Assembly (NCBI RefSeq): GCF_024580145.1
Contig: NZ_JANINI010000012.1
Coordinates: 65,582-129,581, forward strand
Length of the DNA: 64,000 bases
Direction: 5' to 3'
Origin: Methyloversatilis sp. XJ19-49
Lineage (GTDB): Bacteria > Pseudomonadota > Gammaproteobacteria > Burkholderiales > Rhodocyclaceae
The position numbers were made by a program, and so were the translations under genes. Below, one piece after another: positions 25,944 through 35,929 of the stretch (positions are counted from its first letter, which is position 1; every line of letters begins with the position of its first letter). The notes under the pieces are model-generated. The model was not told the origin of the DNA and did no database searches. It worked only from the letters and a program-made list of their open reading frames with translations.

Positions 25944-27569
25944 TCACTCCATGCGTTCGTAAGCCGGCAGCGTCAGAAAGTCGGCCAGTTCCGTGGCCAC
26001 GCACATGTCGCCGAACAGGTTGGCGGCGCGCATGTAGGTGTCCTTGTAGCCGGCGCCAAGCAGCGCCTTGATCTTGTCCAGTTCCTGCGGGATCAGCGCG
26101 CGCACCATGTCTGCCGTGACCTTGCGGCCGTCGTCCAGGATGCCCTTGGGGCTGCGGATCCAGGACCACACTTGTGCCCGGCTGATTTCGGCCGTCGCGG
26201 CATCTTCCATCAGGCCGTGGATGGGCACACATCCGTTGCCGTCCATCCAGGCGCCTAGATAGTGGATGCCGACGTTGATGTTGGTACGCAGGCCGGCTTC
26301 CGTGATCGGGCCTTCGGGACGGAAGTCGAGCAGGTCCGCTGCACCGTAATTGACATCCGGCAACTGCTTGTCGAACTGGTTCGGCCGGTCGCCCAGCACG
26401 GCAACGAATTCCGCCAGCGCCGGTGCGACGAGACCCGGGTGGGCCACCCAGCCGCCGTCGTAACCGTCGGTCACGTCGCGATGCTTGTCGGCGCAGATGC
26501 CGGCAAGTGCCTTTTCGTTGGCTTCCGGATCCTTCTTGTTCGGAATCAGCGCGCTCATGCCGCCGATCGCCGGTGCGCCGCGCTTGTGGCAGGTCTTGAT
26601 CAGCGACAACGCATACGCACGCATGAACGGCACGGTCATCAGGATCTTGCTGCGGTCAGCCAGACAGAAATCACGGTTGTTGCGCATCGCCTTGATGCAG
26701 GAAAAGATGTAATCCCAGCGTCCGGCATTCAGGCCCGCACTGTGATCGCGCAGTTCGTACAGGATTTCGTCCATTTCGAACGCGGCATGCAACGTTTCGA
26801 TCAGCACCGTGGCCTTGATCGTGCCACGCGGAATGCCGAGTGCGTCCTGGGCGGCGACGAACACGTCGTTCCACAGCCGCGCTTCGCGATGGCTCTGCAG
26901 CTTCGGAAGATAGAAGAACGGGCCGGCGCCACGCGCGATCAATTCCTTCGCGTTGTGGAAGAAGTAGAGCGTGAAATCGAACAGGCCGCCGGACACGCGC
27001 TGACCATCGATCAGCACATGCTTCTCGTCGAGATGCCAGCCGCGCGGACGCACCTGGAGCACGGCCACTTCATCGTTCAGCGCATAGGTCTTGCCGTCCT
27101 TCTCGACGCTGATGGTGCGGCGGATCGCGTCACGCAGGTTGATCTGGCCGGTGATCTGGTTGTCCCACGACGGCGAATTCGAATCTTCGAAATCGCTCAT
27201 GTAGCTGTCGGCGCCGGCATTCAGCGCGTTGATCACCATCTTGCGTTCGGTCGGCCCGGTGATTTCGATGCGCCGGCGCTGAAGCGCCGGGGGCAGCGGT
27301 GCGATCTTCCAGTTGCCTTCGCGGATGTGCAGCGTGTCGGGCAGGAAGTCCATCGGCGTGCCGGCGTCAAGTTCGGCCGCGCGCTTGACACGGGCGGCGA
27401 GCGCTTCACGACGACGGGGCTCGAACTGACGGTGGAGCTCGGCGAGCAGCGCAAGGGCTTCATGCGTCAGGATGGTGCGGTACTCGGCACTGACCGGCGC
27501 GGTGATGATCACGCCTTCCGGCAGTTCCGCTGTGCGGTCGAGCTTCTGGGTCGATTCAGCAATAGTCAT
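25944..27569 (-). CDS. aceB: malate synthase A
   Basis: Predicted 541 aa starting MTIAESTQKLDRTAELPEGV; the open frame continues upstream through the divergent promoter and is not used. Malate synthase joins acetyl-CoA and glyoxylate to malate. The family motifs KMVINALNAGADSYMSDFED, TVLIETLHAAFEMDEILYEL and GRWDYIFSCIK are present, with catalytic Arg/Glu/Asp in VRPRGWHLDE, IETLHA and MEDAATAEISR. Length matches the A isoform (about 530). A LysR gene is divergent, so aceB is likely under its control. Confidence 0.96.
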   Translation of the reverse strand: MTIAESTQKLDRTAELPEGVIITAPVSAEYRTILTHEALALLAELHRQFEPRRREALAARVKRAAELDAGTPMDFLPDTLHIREGNWKIAPLPPALQRRRIEITGPTERKMVINALNAGADSYMSDFEDSNSPSWDNQITGQINLRDAIRRTISVEKDGKTYALNDEVAVLQVRPRGWHLDEKHVLIDGQRVSGGLFDFTLYFFHNAKELIARGAGPFFYLPKLQSHREARLWNDVFVAAQDALGIPRGTIKATVLIETLHAAFEMDEILYELRDHSAGLNAGRWDYIFSCIKAMRNNRDFCLADRSKILMTVPFMRAYALSLIKTCHKRGAPAIGGMSALIPNKKDPEANEKALAGICADKHRDVTDGYDGGWVAHPGLVAPALAEFVAVLGDRPNQFDKQLPDVNYGAADLLDFRPEGPITEAGLRTNINVGIHYLGAWMDGNGCVPIHGLMEDAATAEISRAQVWSWIRSPKGILDDGRKVTADMVRALIPQELDKIKALLGAGYKDTYMRAANLFGDMCVATELADFLTLPAYERME

Positions 27570-27825
27570 AAGCGTGCGCTCCGATGGCAGTTCGCGAGCC
27601 GGTGTGACGTGAGCGGAAGTGCTACGTGCTCCGGACCAGAGGTGGCCGTCCCTCACATCCAGCCGATCAGCGGTGGTGCCGTCGCCGGAAGGATGTGCCG
27701 CAGAAGTCGGGTTGCGCCATCTGCAGACGGGAGGACCGAGGTCTAACGTCCGATGCATCAGACCGGCTTGTGCCCGGCGTGAATTGCTGCATCTGCACAA
27801 ATACTAGACTTTCCTTATGTAATAG

Positions 27826-27863
27826 TTAAGCTCCGCTTAAGTACATTTATCTTTTACTAAAAG
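27826..27863. promoter_or_regulatory. LysR-type operator dyads between aceB and the LysR gene
   Basis: An inverted repeat TTAAG-CTCCG-CTTAA (27826-27840) fits a T-N13-A LysR box, and CTTTT-ACT-AAAAG (27851-27863) lies next to it, just ahead of the LysR start at 27870. The surrounding 300-bp region (27570-27869) contains no gene. Confidence 0.45.
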
Positions 27864-27869
27864 TACAAA

Positions 27870-28820
27870 ATGGACCGCTTCAAAGAGATCGAATCCTTCG
27901 TTTCGGTTGCCGCGCAGGGCAGCCTGTCGGCAGTAGCCAAGCTCGAAGGGGTGCAGCCAGCGGTGATCGGGAGACGCATTGACTCGCTGGAAGAGCGGCT
28001 GGGCGTGAAATTGATGCTGCGCACGACCCGCAAGCTCACACTGACCCATGAAGGCACGGCCTACCTTGAAGACTGCCAGCGCATCCTGAACGAGATGGCC
28101 AGCGCCGACGCGGCTGTGGGTGCCGGCGGGGCGCGCGCCACGGGTCTGCTGCGCGTCAGCGCACCTGCCGGCTTCGGTCGCCGTCATGTTGCGCCGCTGG
28201 TGAAGCGCTTCATGGGCCTCAATCCGGAGGTCAAGATTTCGCTGGATCTGACCGATCGCATGGTCGATCTGGTGAACGAGAACGTGGACTGCGCAGTCCG
28301 GATAGGCAGCCTTCCGGATTCCAGCATGATCAGTATCAAATTGGGCGAGACGCGTCGCGTCGTCGTCGCGAGCCCGGAATACCTTCAGCGCTTCGGCAAG
28401 CCGGGTCATCCCTACGACCTTCTGCAGCACCGTTGTCTGGGACTCGGACCGAACCGCGCGCAGTCGCGCGGCTGGAATTTCATGGCGCATGGCGAGCCGC
28501 TGACCTTGCGCATCACGCATCTGGTCGAATGCAATGATGGCGCCGTGCTGCGCGACTGGGCGGTCAGCGGACTCGGGCTGGCCTGGCGTTCTTACTGGGA
28601 GGTGCGTGAGGACCTGGCTTCGGGCGCGCTGATGGAAGTGCTGCACGACTTCGCCGCGCCGCCGATGGGCATCTTTGCGCTGTTTCCACAGCGCCGCCAC
28701 CTGCCGCTGCGAGTCCGGCTGTTCGTGGATCTGCTGAAACTGACGTATGGAGACCTGGCTTACTGGGAGTCCGGCGGCACCCACATGCCGGAATTGCCTC
28801 AGTCGGGTGACGATGAGTAG
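27870..28820 (+). CDS. LysR-family transcriptional regulator
   Basis: Predicted 316 aa. The N-terminal wHTH (MDRFKEIESFVSVAAQGSLS, AVIGRRIDSLEERLGVKLM) is followed by a linker helix and a type 2 periplasmic-like effector domain (about 90-300). It is divergent from aceB and convergent with aceA, so it is the obvious candidate regulator of the glyoxylate genes. No effector is visible from sequence. DsdC/CrgA-like LysR proteins have this layout. Confidence 0.9.
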   Translation: MDRFKEIESFVSVAAQGSLSAVAKLEGVQPAVIGRRIDSLEERLGVKLMLRTTRKLTLTHEGTAYLEDCQRILNEMASADAAVGAGGARATGLLRVSAPAGFGRRHVAPLVKRFMGLNPEVKISLDLTDRMVDLVNENVDCAVRIGSLPDSSMISIKLGETRRVVVASPEYLQRFGKPGHPYDLLQHRCLGLGPNRAQSRGWNFMAHGEPLTLRITHLVECNDGAVLRDWAVSGLGLAWRSYWEVREDLASGALMEVLHDFAAPPMGIFALFPQRRHLPLRVRLFVDLLKLTYGDLAYWESGGTHMPELPQSGDDE

Positions 28821-28847
28821 TCGCGGGCAAACTTTGGCGAACGCATG

Positions 28848-28882
28848 AAAAAAGCCGCCGGATCTGCACCCGGCGGCTTTTT
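28848..28882. terminator. bidirectional terminator between the LysR gene and aceA
   Basis: Stem AAAGCCGCCGG / CCGGCGGCTTT (28851-28880) with A's before and T's after, serving both convergent genes. Confidence 0.9.
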
Positions 28883-28906
28883 GTTTCCGCTTGCGCGGGG
28901 CCGAAC

Positions 28907-30205
28907 TCAGTGGAACTGTTCTTCTTCGGTCGAACCGGTCAGCGCGGTCACCGACGAAGCACCACCCTGAATCGTGGTGGTCACGTCGTCGAAGTAGCCG
29001 GTACCGACTTCCTGCTGGTGCGACACGAAGGTGTAGCCGCGGTCGCGCGCAGCGAATTCCGGCTCCTGCACCTTCTCGACGTAGGCCGACATGCCGCGGG
29101 CGACGTAGTCCTGCGCCAGATCGAACATGTGGTACCACATGTTGTGGATGCCGGCGAGCGTGATGAACTGGTACTTGTAGCCCATGGCGCCCAGTTCGCG
29201 CTGGAACTTGGCGATGGTCGCATCGTCCAGGTTCTTCTTCCAGTTGAACGACGGCGAGCAGTTGTAGGCCAGCAGCTTGCCCGGGAACTTGGCGTGGATC
29301 GCATCAGCGAAAGCCTTGGCAAATGCCAGGTCCGGCGTGCCGGTTTCGCACCAGATCAGGTCCGCATACGGTGCGTAGGCGAGGCCGCGCGAGATGGCCT
29401 GGTCCAGACCCTTGTTGGTCTTGTAGAAGCCTTCGGCCGTGCGCTCGCCGGTGACGAAGGGCTTGTCATTGGCGTCGCAATCGCTGGTCAGCAGGTCAGC
29501 GGCTTCCGCATCGGTACGGGCCAGGATCAGCGTCGGCACGCCGTAGACGTCGGCAGCCAGACGGGCAGCGATCAGCTTCTGCACGGCTTCCTGCGTCGGC
29601 ACGAGCACCTTGCCGCCCATGTGACCACACTTCTTCACGGACGCCAGCTGGTCTTCGAAATGCACGCCACCGGCGCCGGCGCGGATCATCGCCTTCATCA
29701 GTTCGTGGGCGTTGAGCACGCCACCGAAACCGGCTTCCGCGTCCGCCACGATCGGGGCGAAGTAGTCGATGTAGCCCTTGTCGCCTTCGTAGATGCCCTT
29801 GGCGTGCTGGATTTCGTCGGCGCGCTTGAAGCTGTTGTTGATGCGGCTCACGACCGTCGGCACCGAATCAACCGGGTACAGCGACTGGTCGGGGTACATC
29901 GCTTCGTACGAGTTGTTGTCAGCGGCAACTTGCCATCCCGACAGGTAGATCGCCTTCACGCCGGCCTTAACCTGCTGCATGGCCTGACCGCCGGTCAGTG
30001 CGCCGAGGCAGTTGATGAACGGCTCGTTGTTGACCAGATCCCACAGCTTTTCGGCGCCGCGGCGGGCCAGCGAATACTCGACCGGGAACGAACCGCGCAG
30101 GCGATAAACGTCGGCTGCGGTGTAGCCGCGCTTGATGCCCTTCCAGCGGGGGTTCTCGTCCCAGTCCTTCTGAATCTTGGCGATTTCCTGATCTTTCGTG
30201 CTCAT
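28907..30205 (-). CDS. aceA: isocitrate lyase
   Basis: Predicted 432 aa, starting [20 protein letters not shown]. It splits isocitrate into glyoxylate and succinate. The catalytic [14 protein letters not shown] signature is intact. Other hallmarks are [31 protein letters not shown] and [10 protein letters not shown]. It lies close to aceB, icd and aceK and completes the glyoxylate shunt. Confidence 0.97.
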   Translation of the reverse strand: MSTKDQEIAKIQKDWDENPRWKGIKRGYTAADVYRLRGSFPVEYSLARRGAEKLWDLVNNEPFINCLGALTGGQAMQQVKAGVKAIYLSGWQVAADNNSYEAMYPDQSLYPVDSVPTVVSRINNSFKRADEIQHAKGIYEGDKGYIDYFAPIVADAEAGFGGVLNAHELMKAMIRAGAGGVHFEDQLASVKKCGHMGGKVLVPTQEAVQKLIAARLAADVYGVPTLILARTDAEAADLLTSDCDANDKPFVTGERTAEGFYKTNKGLDQAISRGLAYAPYADLIWCETGTPDLAFAKAFADAIHAKFPGKLLAYNCSPSFNWKKNLDDATIAKFQRELGAMGYKYQFITLAGIHNMWYHMFDLAQDYVARGMSAYVEKVQEPEFAARDRGYTFVSHQQEVGTGYFDDVTTTIQGGASSVTALTGSTEEEQFH

Positions 30206-30614
30206 TGCTCATCCTCGGAGAAAAAACAAAAAACGGTCGCTCAGCTATTGCGCGCTGCGCGGCCTGCATCTGAATCTGAAGCGGCTTGACGCCCCTGTCC
30301 GGTTGCGATGTCCGGACATCCTTTCGGCCATCGAGTGCTGATGCGGGCCGAACCACGAAATCCGCGTTGGCATGAAGTCATGGGTGGTGACATGCAGGCC
30401 GGGCGTCCGGAAACCGACTGACAGCAGCGTCAGGCGACGATCGTGACAGACGAAGTATAAAGACCCTTGGGCAAAGCAACAAGAGGTCTTCTATAAGATA
30501 TAAGAAATATCTAATTGTTTAAAAACAATGGCTTGATGTTTGTTCGATCCACAAGGTGTGAAATAAATCCGGAAAATGCACAGATTTTGGTGCGCTGCGA
30601 TACCCGGATTTACT
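30206..30614. other. AT-rich upstream region of aceA
   Basis: A 409-bp gap with no gene. Bases 30470-30545 are strikingly AT-rich for this genome and hold two dyads, AGATAT-AAGAA-ATATCT (30496-30512) and ATTGTTT-AA-AAACAAT (30514-30529). These are plausible promoter/operator elements for aceA. Confidence 0.5.
30496..30529. promoter_or_regulatory. paired AT-rich palindromes upstream of aceA
   Basis: Two adjacent inverted repeats, one 17 bp (6-bp arms) and one 16 bp (7-bp arms), lie about 290 bp upstream of the aceA start in an AT-rich island. The binding protein is unknown. Confidence 0.4.
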
Positions 30615-31094
30615 TCAGATCAGTGCGCGCTTGCTCACTATGACGCCGTCGCCATCCGCATACAGATAATGTCCGGGAACGAAGTCGATGCCGCCGAAGC
30701 TGATCGTGATGTCGCTCTGGCCTTCATTGCGTTTGACCGTTTTGAGCGGATGGGTGCCGAGCGCCATCACCCCGATGTTCATCTGCGAAATGGCGGCCGA
30801 GTCGCGGATGCAGCCATAGACGACGATACCTGCCCAGCCGTTTTTCACTGCCAGCGCGGCAATCTGGTCGCCGACCAGCGCCCGGCGCATCGATCCGCCG
30901 CCATCGACTACCAGCACCTTGCCGTTGCCAGGCGTCTCGAGTGCCTTGCGCACCAACCCGTTGTCTTCGAACAGCTTCAAGGTGCTGATCGGACCGCCGA
31001 AGGCGCAGTGCCCGCCGAAACTGCGGAACATGGGCGCGCAGACCTGCAGTTCGGCTTCGAATTGGTCGCACAGATCTGCTGTTTGTATCGTCAT
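30615..31094 (-). CDS. rraA: RraA-like protein (RNase E inhibitor / HMG-CHA aldolase family)
   Basis: Predicted 159 aa, starting [20 protein letters not shown]. Family hallmarks are [20 protein letters not shown] and [17 protein letters not shown], with the substrate-binding Arg-Asp (R-D) of the RraA/4-hydroxy-4-methyl-2-oxoglutarate aldolase fold. Members either inhibit RNase E or act as metal-dependent aldolases. The sequence contains the G-x-R-D aldolase signature (GCIRDS), so enzyme activity is possible. It lies just downstream of clpA, separated by the clpA terminator. Confidence 0.88.
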   Translation of the reverse strand: MTIQTADLCDQFEAELQVCAPMFRSFGGHCAFGGPISTLKLFEDNGLVRKALETPGNGKVLVVDGGGSMRRALVGDQIAALAVKNGWAGIVVYGCIRDSAAISQMNIGVMALGTHPLKTVKRNEGQSDITISFGGIDFVPGHYLYADGDGVIVSKRALI

Positions 31095-31163
31095 GATGTG
31101 TCCTTTCCCAATGGAAACACGGTAGAAGTCGGGGCAAGAAAAACGGGGTGAAAGCGCCGGGGC

Positions 31164-31192
31164 AAAAAAAGAGGCGGCCCGTGGGCCGCCTC
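31164..31192 (-). terminator. terminator of clpA
   Basis: Stem GAGGCGGCCC / GGGCCGCCTC (31171-31192). On the minus strand it is followed by seven T's (31164-31170). It lies 18 bp past the clpA stop. Confidence 0.92.
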
Positions 31193-31209
31193 TGCTGTCA
31201 TTGCCGGCA

Positions 31210-33480
31210 TCACGCCGGTGCGACAGCTTCCTCTTCGTCGAAAACCAGCTTCACCTTCTTGTCGGCATCGATGTCGATGGTCACCTTGCCGCCATTGGTC
31301 AGGCGACCAAACAGCAACTCGTCGGCCAGTGCCGAGCGGATCGTGTCCTGGATAAGACGCGACATCGGGCGCGCACCCATCAGCGGATCGAATCCGGACT
31401 CGGCGAGCCAGGCGCGCAGCGTGTCCGAGAAAACCACCTCGACCTTCTTCTCCTGCAACTGCCCTTCCAGTTGCATCAGGAACTTGTCGACCACGCGAAG
31501 GATGATCTCGCGATCGAGCGGCTTGAAGGAAATGATGGCATCGAGACGGTTGCGGAACTCCGGCGTGAACAGCCGCTTGATGTCGACCATCTCGTCGCCC
31601 GGCTTGCGGTCGTCGGTGAAGCCGATCACCGATTTCTGCAATGTTTCCTGGCCGGCGTTGGTCGTCATGATGATGACCACATTGCGGAAGTCGGCCTGAC
31701 GCCCGTTGTTGTCGGTCAGGGTGCCGTGGTCCATCACCTGCAGCAGGATGTTGTAGATGTCCGGGTGTGCCTTCTCGATCTCGTCGAGCAGCAGCACGCA
31801 ATGCGGCTTTTTCGTGACGGCTTCGGTCAGCAGGCCGCCCTGGTCAAAGCCGACATAGCCCGGCGGTGCGCCGATCAGCCGGCTGACTGCGTGGCGTTCC
31901 ATGTATTCGGACATGTCGAAACGGACCAGTTCGATGCCCATGCAGTAGGCAAGCTGACGGGCGACTTCCGTCTTGCCGACGCCGGTCGGGCCGCTGAACA
32001 GGAAACTGCCAATCGGCTTCTGCGGATTGCCCAGACCGGATCTCGACATCTTGATCGCAGTTGCCAGCGCGTCGATGGCCTTGTCCTGACCGAACACCAC
32101 GTTCCTCAGATCGCGGTCGAGGTTGCGCAGCGCAGAGCGATCATCGTTGGACACGTGTTGCGAAGGAACACGCGCGATCTTCGCGACGATCTCTTCGATC
32201 TCGGTCTTGCCGATCACCTTCTTCTGCTTCGACTTGGGCAACACGCGCTGGGCTGCACCGGCTTCATCGATCACGTCGATCGCCTTGTCGGGCAGGTGAC
32301 GGTCATTGATGTAGCGCGCCGAAAGTTCCGCCGCCGAGGACAATGCGGTCGACGAGTACTTGACGCCGTGATGCTGTTCGAAGCGTGATTTCAGGCCCTT
32401 CAGGATCGACACGGTTTCCTGGACGCTCGGTTCATTGACGTCGATCTTCTGGAACCGGCGTGACAGTGCGTGATCCTTCTCGAACACGCCGCGATATTCG
32501 GTATAGGTCGTCGCACCGATGCACTTCAGCTGGCCGGAGGACAGCGCCGGCTTCAACAGGTTGGACGCGTCTAGCGTGCCGCCGGATGCAGCACCTGCGC
32601 CGATCAGCGTGTGGATTTCGTCGATGAAAAGAATCGCGTTCGCGTTGTCGAGCAGTTGTTTCAGCACCGACTTCAGACGCTGCTCGAAGTCGCCGCGATA
32701 CTTCGTGCCGGCGAGCAGCGCACCCATGTCGAGCGCGTAGATCGTCGCATCGGCAAGGATGTCGGGCACTCGACCTTCGATGATGCGGCGCGCGAGACCT
32801 TCGGCAATGGCGGTCTTGCCAACGCCGGCTTCGCCCACCAGCAGCGGGTTGTTCTTGCGACGGCGGCACAGCGTCTGGATGACGCGTTCGAGTTCGTCAT
32901 CGCGACCGATCAGCGGATCGATCTTGCCCATAAGCGCCTGCGCGTTCAGGTTCTGCGTAAAGCTGTCGAGCGCGCCACCTGCCTGGCTGCCTTCCGGCTC
33001 CTGCTCGGACTGCTCGGCCTCGGGCTTGCTCGCTGCCGCGGGTTGCGCCGACTTGGTGATGCCGTGCGAAATGAAATTGACGATATCCAGTCGCGTCACG
33101 CCCTGGCGCTGCAGGAAATACACCGCATGCGAATCCTTTTCGCCGAAGATCGCGACCAGCACATTTGCGCCGGTGACTTCCTTCTTGCCCGACGACTGGA
33201 CGTGCAGGATGGCGCGCTGGATCACGCGCTGGAATCCGAGCGTCGGCTGTGTGTCGATCTCTTCGCTGCCATCGACCACGGGCGTGTGCTCGTTGATGAA
33301 GGCGGACAACTCCTTGCGCAAGTCGTCGATGTTGACGGCGCAGGCACGCAGTACTTCGGCGGCTGAAGGATTGTCGAGCAGCGCGAGCAGCAGGTGCTCG
33401 ACCGTGATGAATTCATGGCGCTTCTGCCGGGCTTCGACGAATGCCATGTGAAGACTGACTTCCAACTCCTGCGCGATCAT
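31210..33480 (-). CDS. clpA: ATP-dependent Clp protease ATP-binding subunit ClpA
   Basis: Predicted 756 aa from [20 protein letters not shown]; an upstream 17-codon extension overlaps clpS and is rejected. The N domain (about 1-145) is followed by two AAA+ modules with Walker [15 protein letters not shown] and [14 protein letters not shown]. It carries the ClpP-binding region between them. It unfolds substrates for ClpP. It starts one base after the clpS stop, so the clpS-clpA pair is coupled. Confidence 0.97.
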   Translation of the reverse strand: MIAQELEVSLHMAFVEARQKRHEFITVEHLLLALLDNPSAAEVLRACAVNIDDLRKELSAFINEHTPVVDGSEEIDTQPTLGFQRVIQRAILHVQSSGKKEVTGANVLVAIFGEKDSHAVYFLQRQGVTRLDIVNFISHGITKSAQPAAASKPEAEQSEQEPEGSQAGGALDSFTQNLNAQALMGKIDPLIGRDDELERVIQTLCRRRKNNPLLVGEAGVGKTAIAEGLARRIIEGRVPDILADATIYALDMGALLAGTKYRGDFEQRLKSVLKQLLDNANAILFIDEIHTLIGAGAASGGTLDASNLLKPALSSGQLKCIGATTYTEYRGVFEKDHALSRRFQKIDVNEPSVQETVSILKGLKSRFEQHHGVKYSSTALSSAAELSARYINDRHLPDKAIDVIDEAGAAQRVLPKSKQKKVIGKTEIEEIVAKIARVPSQHVSNDDRSALRNLDRDLRNVVFGQDKAIDALATAIKMSRSGLGNPQKPIGSFLFSGPTGVGKTEVARQLAYCMGIELVRFDMSEYMERHAVSRLIGAPPGYVGFDQGGLLTEAVTKKPHCVLLLDEIEKAHPDIYNILLQVMDHGTLTDNNGRQADFRNVVIIMTTNAGQETLQKSVIGFTDDRKPGDEMVDIKRLFTPEFRNRLDAIISFKPLDREIILRVVDKFLMQLEGQLQEKKVEVVFSDTLRAWLAESGFDPLMGARPMSRLIQDTIRSALADELLFGRLTNGGKVTIDIDADKKVKLVFDEEEAVAPA

Positions 33481-33481
33481 T

Positions 33482-33790
<309 letters not shown>

Positions 33791-34175
33791 GGCCTCATTC
33801 TAATCACAATCAACCGCTCTGCAACACGGGAATTCTACGGCTTTCAGGGGTCTTTTCCGGAGCGTCGACATGCCCCCTTATCCGCCCGGCTGGTACTCAT
33901 TCCGGACGGAACCCGAGCGACACCTCCGTCGCGAACCGGGCCCGGTTGGTGGCTTGATGATGTGCCGTACTGCACAACGAAAACGGCTTGACCGTTCAGG
34001 ACATCTGGGCTAAAAGCCGATTTGTACTTGGTTCAAGCTCTTGCGTGATCGGATTCTCAGTCCGTTGCGGAGTTCCCGCAGGGTCGGTAGTTCCCGGAGT
34101 CAGAGCATCAGAACTTGAAGTGCACACACAAAACGGGGATTTCGGGTCATTCGAGCAGCTGAGAGGAAGACAACA
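33791..34175. other. leader/promoter region of the cold-shock gene
   Basis: The 385-bp stretch between clpS and the cold-shock gene contains no credible gene. It holds the divergent promoters and a long 5' leader typical of csp genes. No consensus cold box was identified with confidence. Confidence 0.5.
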
Positions 34176-34379
34176 ATGGCAACTGGCACTGTGAAGTGGT
34201 TCAACGATTCCAAAGGTTACGGCTTCATCACTCCTGACGACGGCAGCGAGGATCTGTTCGCGCATTTCTCCGCGATCCAGATGGGAGGCTTCAAGACGCT
34301 CAAGGAAGGTCAGAAGGTAAGTTTCGAAGTGACGCAAGGCCCGAAGGGCAAACAGGCGGCGAACATTCAGGCGGCCTGA
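34176..34379 (+). CDS. cspA: cold-shock protein
   Basis: Predicted 67 aa, starting [20 protein letters not shown], with RNP1 KGYGFIT and RNP2 LFAHFSAI. It is a complete single-domain CspA homologue and a probable RNA chaperone. The upstream GAGAGGAAGAC provides the ribosome site. Which csp paralogue it is cannot be said. Confidence 0.95.
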   Translation: MATGTVKWFNDSKGYGFITPDDGSEDLFAHFSAIQMGGFKTLKEGQKVSFEVTQGPKGKQAANIQAA

Positions 34380-34402
34380 TCGCGATACACGCGGTACAAA
34401 AC

Positions 34403-34432
34403 AAAAAACCCGGTCCAGGACCGGGTTTTTTG
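34403..34432. terminator. bidirectional terminator between cspA and icd
   Basis: Stem AACCCGGTCC / GGACCGGGTT with A-run before and T-run after, shared by convergent cspA and icd. Confidence 0.9.
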
Positions 34433-34486
34433 TTTTTCACTGCCGTGCGCCAGATACTTCGCTTCGGACGCACGGGATGTGCCGGA

Positions 34487-35731
34487 CTACATGCGCGCGA
34501 TCATTGCGCGACCGAATTCCGAGCACGACACTTCATTCGCACCGTCCATCAGACGGGCAAAGTCGTAGGTCACCTGCCGATCGCCGATCGCTCGTTCCAT
34601 CGACGCGATGATCAGGTCGGCCGCTTCGATCCAACCCATGTGGCGCAGCATCATTTCGGCCGACAGGATCAGCGAACCCGGATTCACCTTGTCCAGCCCG
34701 GCGTACTTCGGCGCGGTGCCATGCGTGGCTTCGAATACCGCGTACTGATCGGAAATGTTGGCGCCCGGTGCAATGCCGATGCCGCCGACCTGTGCGGCCA
34801 GCGCGTCGGAGATGTAGTCGCCATTCAGATTCAGCGTGGCGATCACGTCGTAATCAGCCGGGCGCAGCAGGATCTGCTGCAGGAAGGCGTCGGCGATCGC
34901 ATCCTTGACGATGATGTCGCGTCCGGTCTTCGGGTTCTTGAACTTGCACCACGGGCCGCCATCGATCGGCTCGGCACCGAATTCGTTCTGCGCCAGCCCG
35001 TAGCCGAAGTCGCGGAAGCCGCCTTCCGTGAACTTCATGATGTTGCCCTTGTGCACGAAGGTGACCGACTTGCGATCGTTGTCCACCGCGTACTGCAGCG
35101 CCTTGCGGATCAGACGTTCCGAGCCTTCGCGCGACACCGGCTTGATGCCGATCGCCGATGTTTCGGGGAAGCGGATCTTCTTGACACCCATTTCATCGCG
35201 CAGGAACTTGATCACCTTGCGTGCGCCGTCCGACTCGGCCTGCCACTCGATGCCGGCGTAGATGTCTTCCGTGTTCTCGCGGAAGATCACCATGTTGATC
35301 TGCTCCGGGTGCTTGACCGGGCTGGGTACGCCCTGGAAATAGCACACGGGGCGCAGGCATACATACAGATCAAGCTCCTGACGCAGCGCGACGTTCAGCG
35401 AGCGGATACCACCGCCGACCGGCGTCGTCATCGGGCCCTTGATCGACACCACGTATTCCTTCAGCGCTGCCAGCGTATCTTCGGGCAGCCATACGTCCGG
35501 GCCGTACATCCGGGTGGCCTTCTCGCCTGCATACACCTCCATCCAGGTGATCTTGCGCTTGCCGCCGTAGGCCTTGGCCACCGCTGCATCGACGACGTCC
35601 TTCATGACCGGCGTGATGTCCACGCCGATGCCGTCGCCTTCGATGAACGGGATGATGGGGTTGTCCGGGACAGGTTGTCCTGCGACGATCTTTGTCCCCT
35701 CGGCGGGAATCTTGATGTGAGTTGTACTCAT
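34487..35731 (-). CDS. icd: isocitrate dehydrogenase (NADP+)
   Basis: Predicted 414 aa. The fold is that of homodimeric bacterial NADP-IDH, with [17 protein letters not shown], the phosphorylatable-serine loop [30 protein letters not shown] and [17 protein letters not shown]. It oxidises isocitrate to 2-oxoglutarate and CO2. The serine in GGIRSLN is the site that AceK phosphorylates to divert carbon to the glyoxylate shunt. AceK is encoded next door, divergent. Confidence 0.96.
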   Translation of the reverse strand: MSTTHIKIPAEGTKIVAGQPVPDNPIIPFIEGDGIGVDITPVMKDVVDAAVAKAYGGKRKITWMEVYAGEKATRMYGPDVWLPEDTLAALKEYVVSIKGPMTTPVGGGIRSLNVALRQELDLYVCLRPVCYFQGVPSPVKHPEQINMVIFRENTEDIYAGIEWQAESDGARKVIKFLRDEMGVKKIRFPETSAIGIKPVSREGSERLIRKALQYAVDNDRKSVTFVHKGNIMKFTEGGFRDFGYGLAQNEFGAEPIDGGPWCKFKNPKTGRDIIVKDAIADAFLQQILLRPADYDVIATLNLNGDYISDALAAQVGGIGIAPGANISDQYAVFEATHGTAPKYAGLDKVNPGSLILSAEMMLRHMGWIEAADLIIASMERAIGDRQVTYDFARLMDGANEVSCSEFGRAMIARM

Positions 35732-35929
35732 GCCATCCAGCTCCTTGGTGTGTTGTCTGGTTATAGTCCCTGCGGCGGGGTTGCCGCCAGCAGGCCAGCG
35801 CGATTATCCCCCAATCGCGATTTGATGCGACACCTGCTGCACCCGCGAAGCGCGATTGCGCGGCACCGATGCCCGTCAGGCGATCTCCCGCAATAGAATC
35901 CCGATCTCCACAGACAGGGCGGACAGCAC

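Noticed and set aside
26262-27746. 494-codon plus-strand frame opposite aceB
   Set aside because: Antisense to a full malate synthase gene with correct motifs.
34430-35896. 488-codon plus-strand frame opposite icd
   Set aside because: Antisense to a full NADP-isocitrate dehydrogenase gene.
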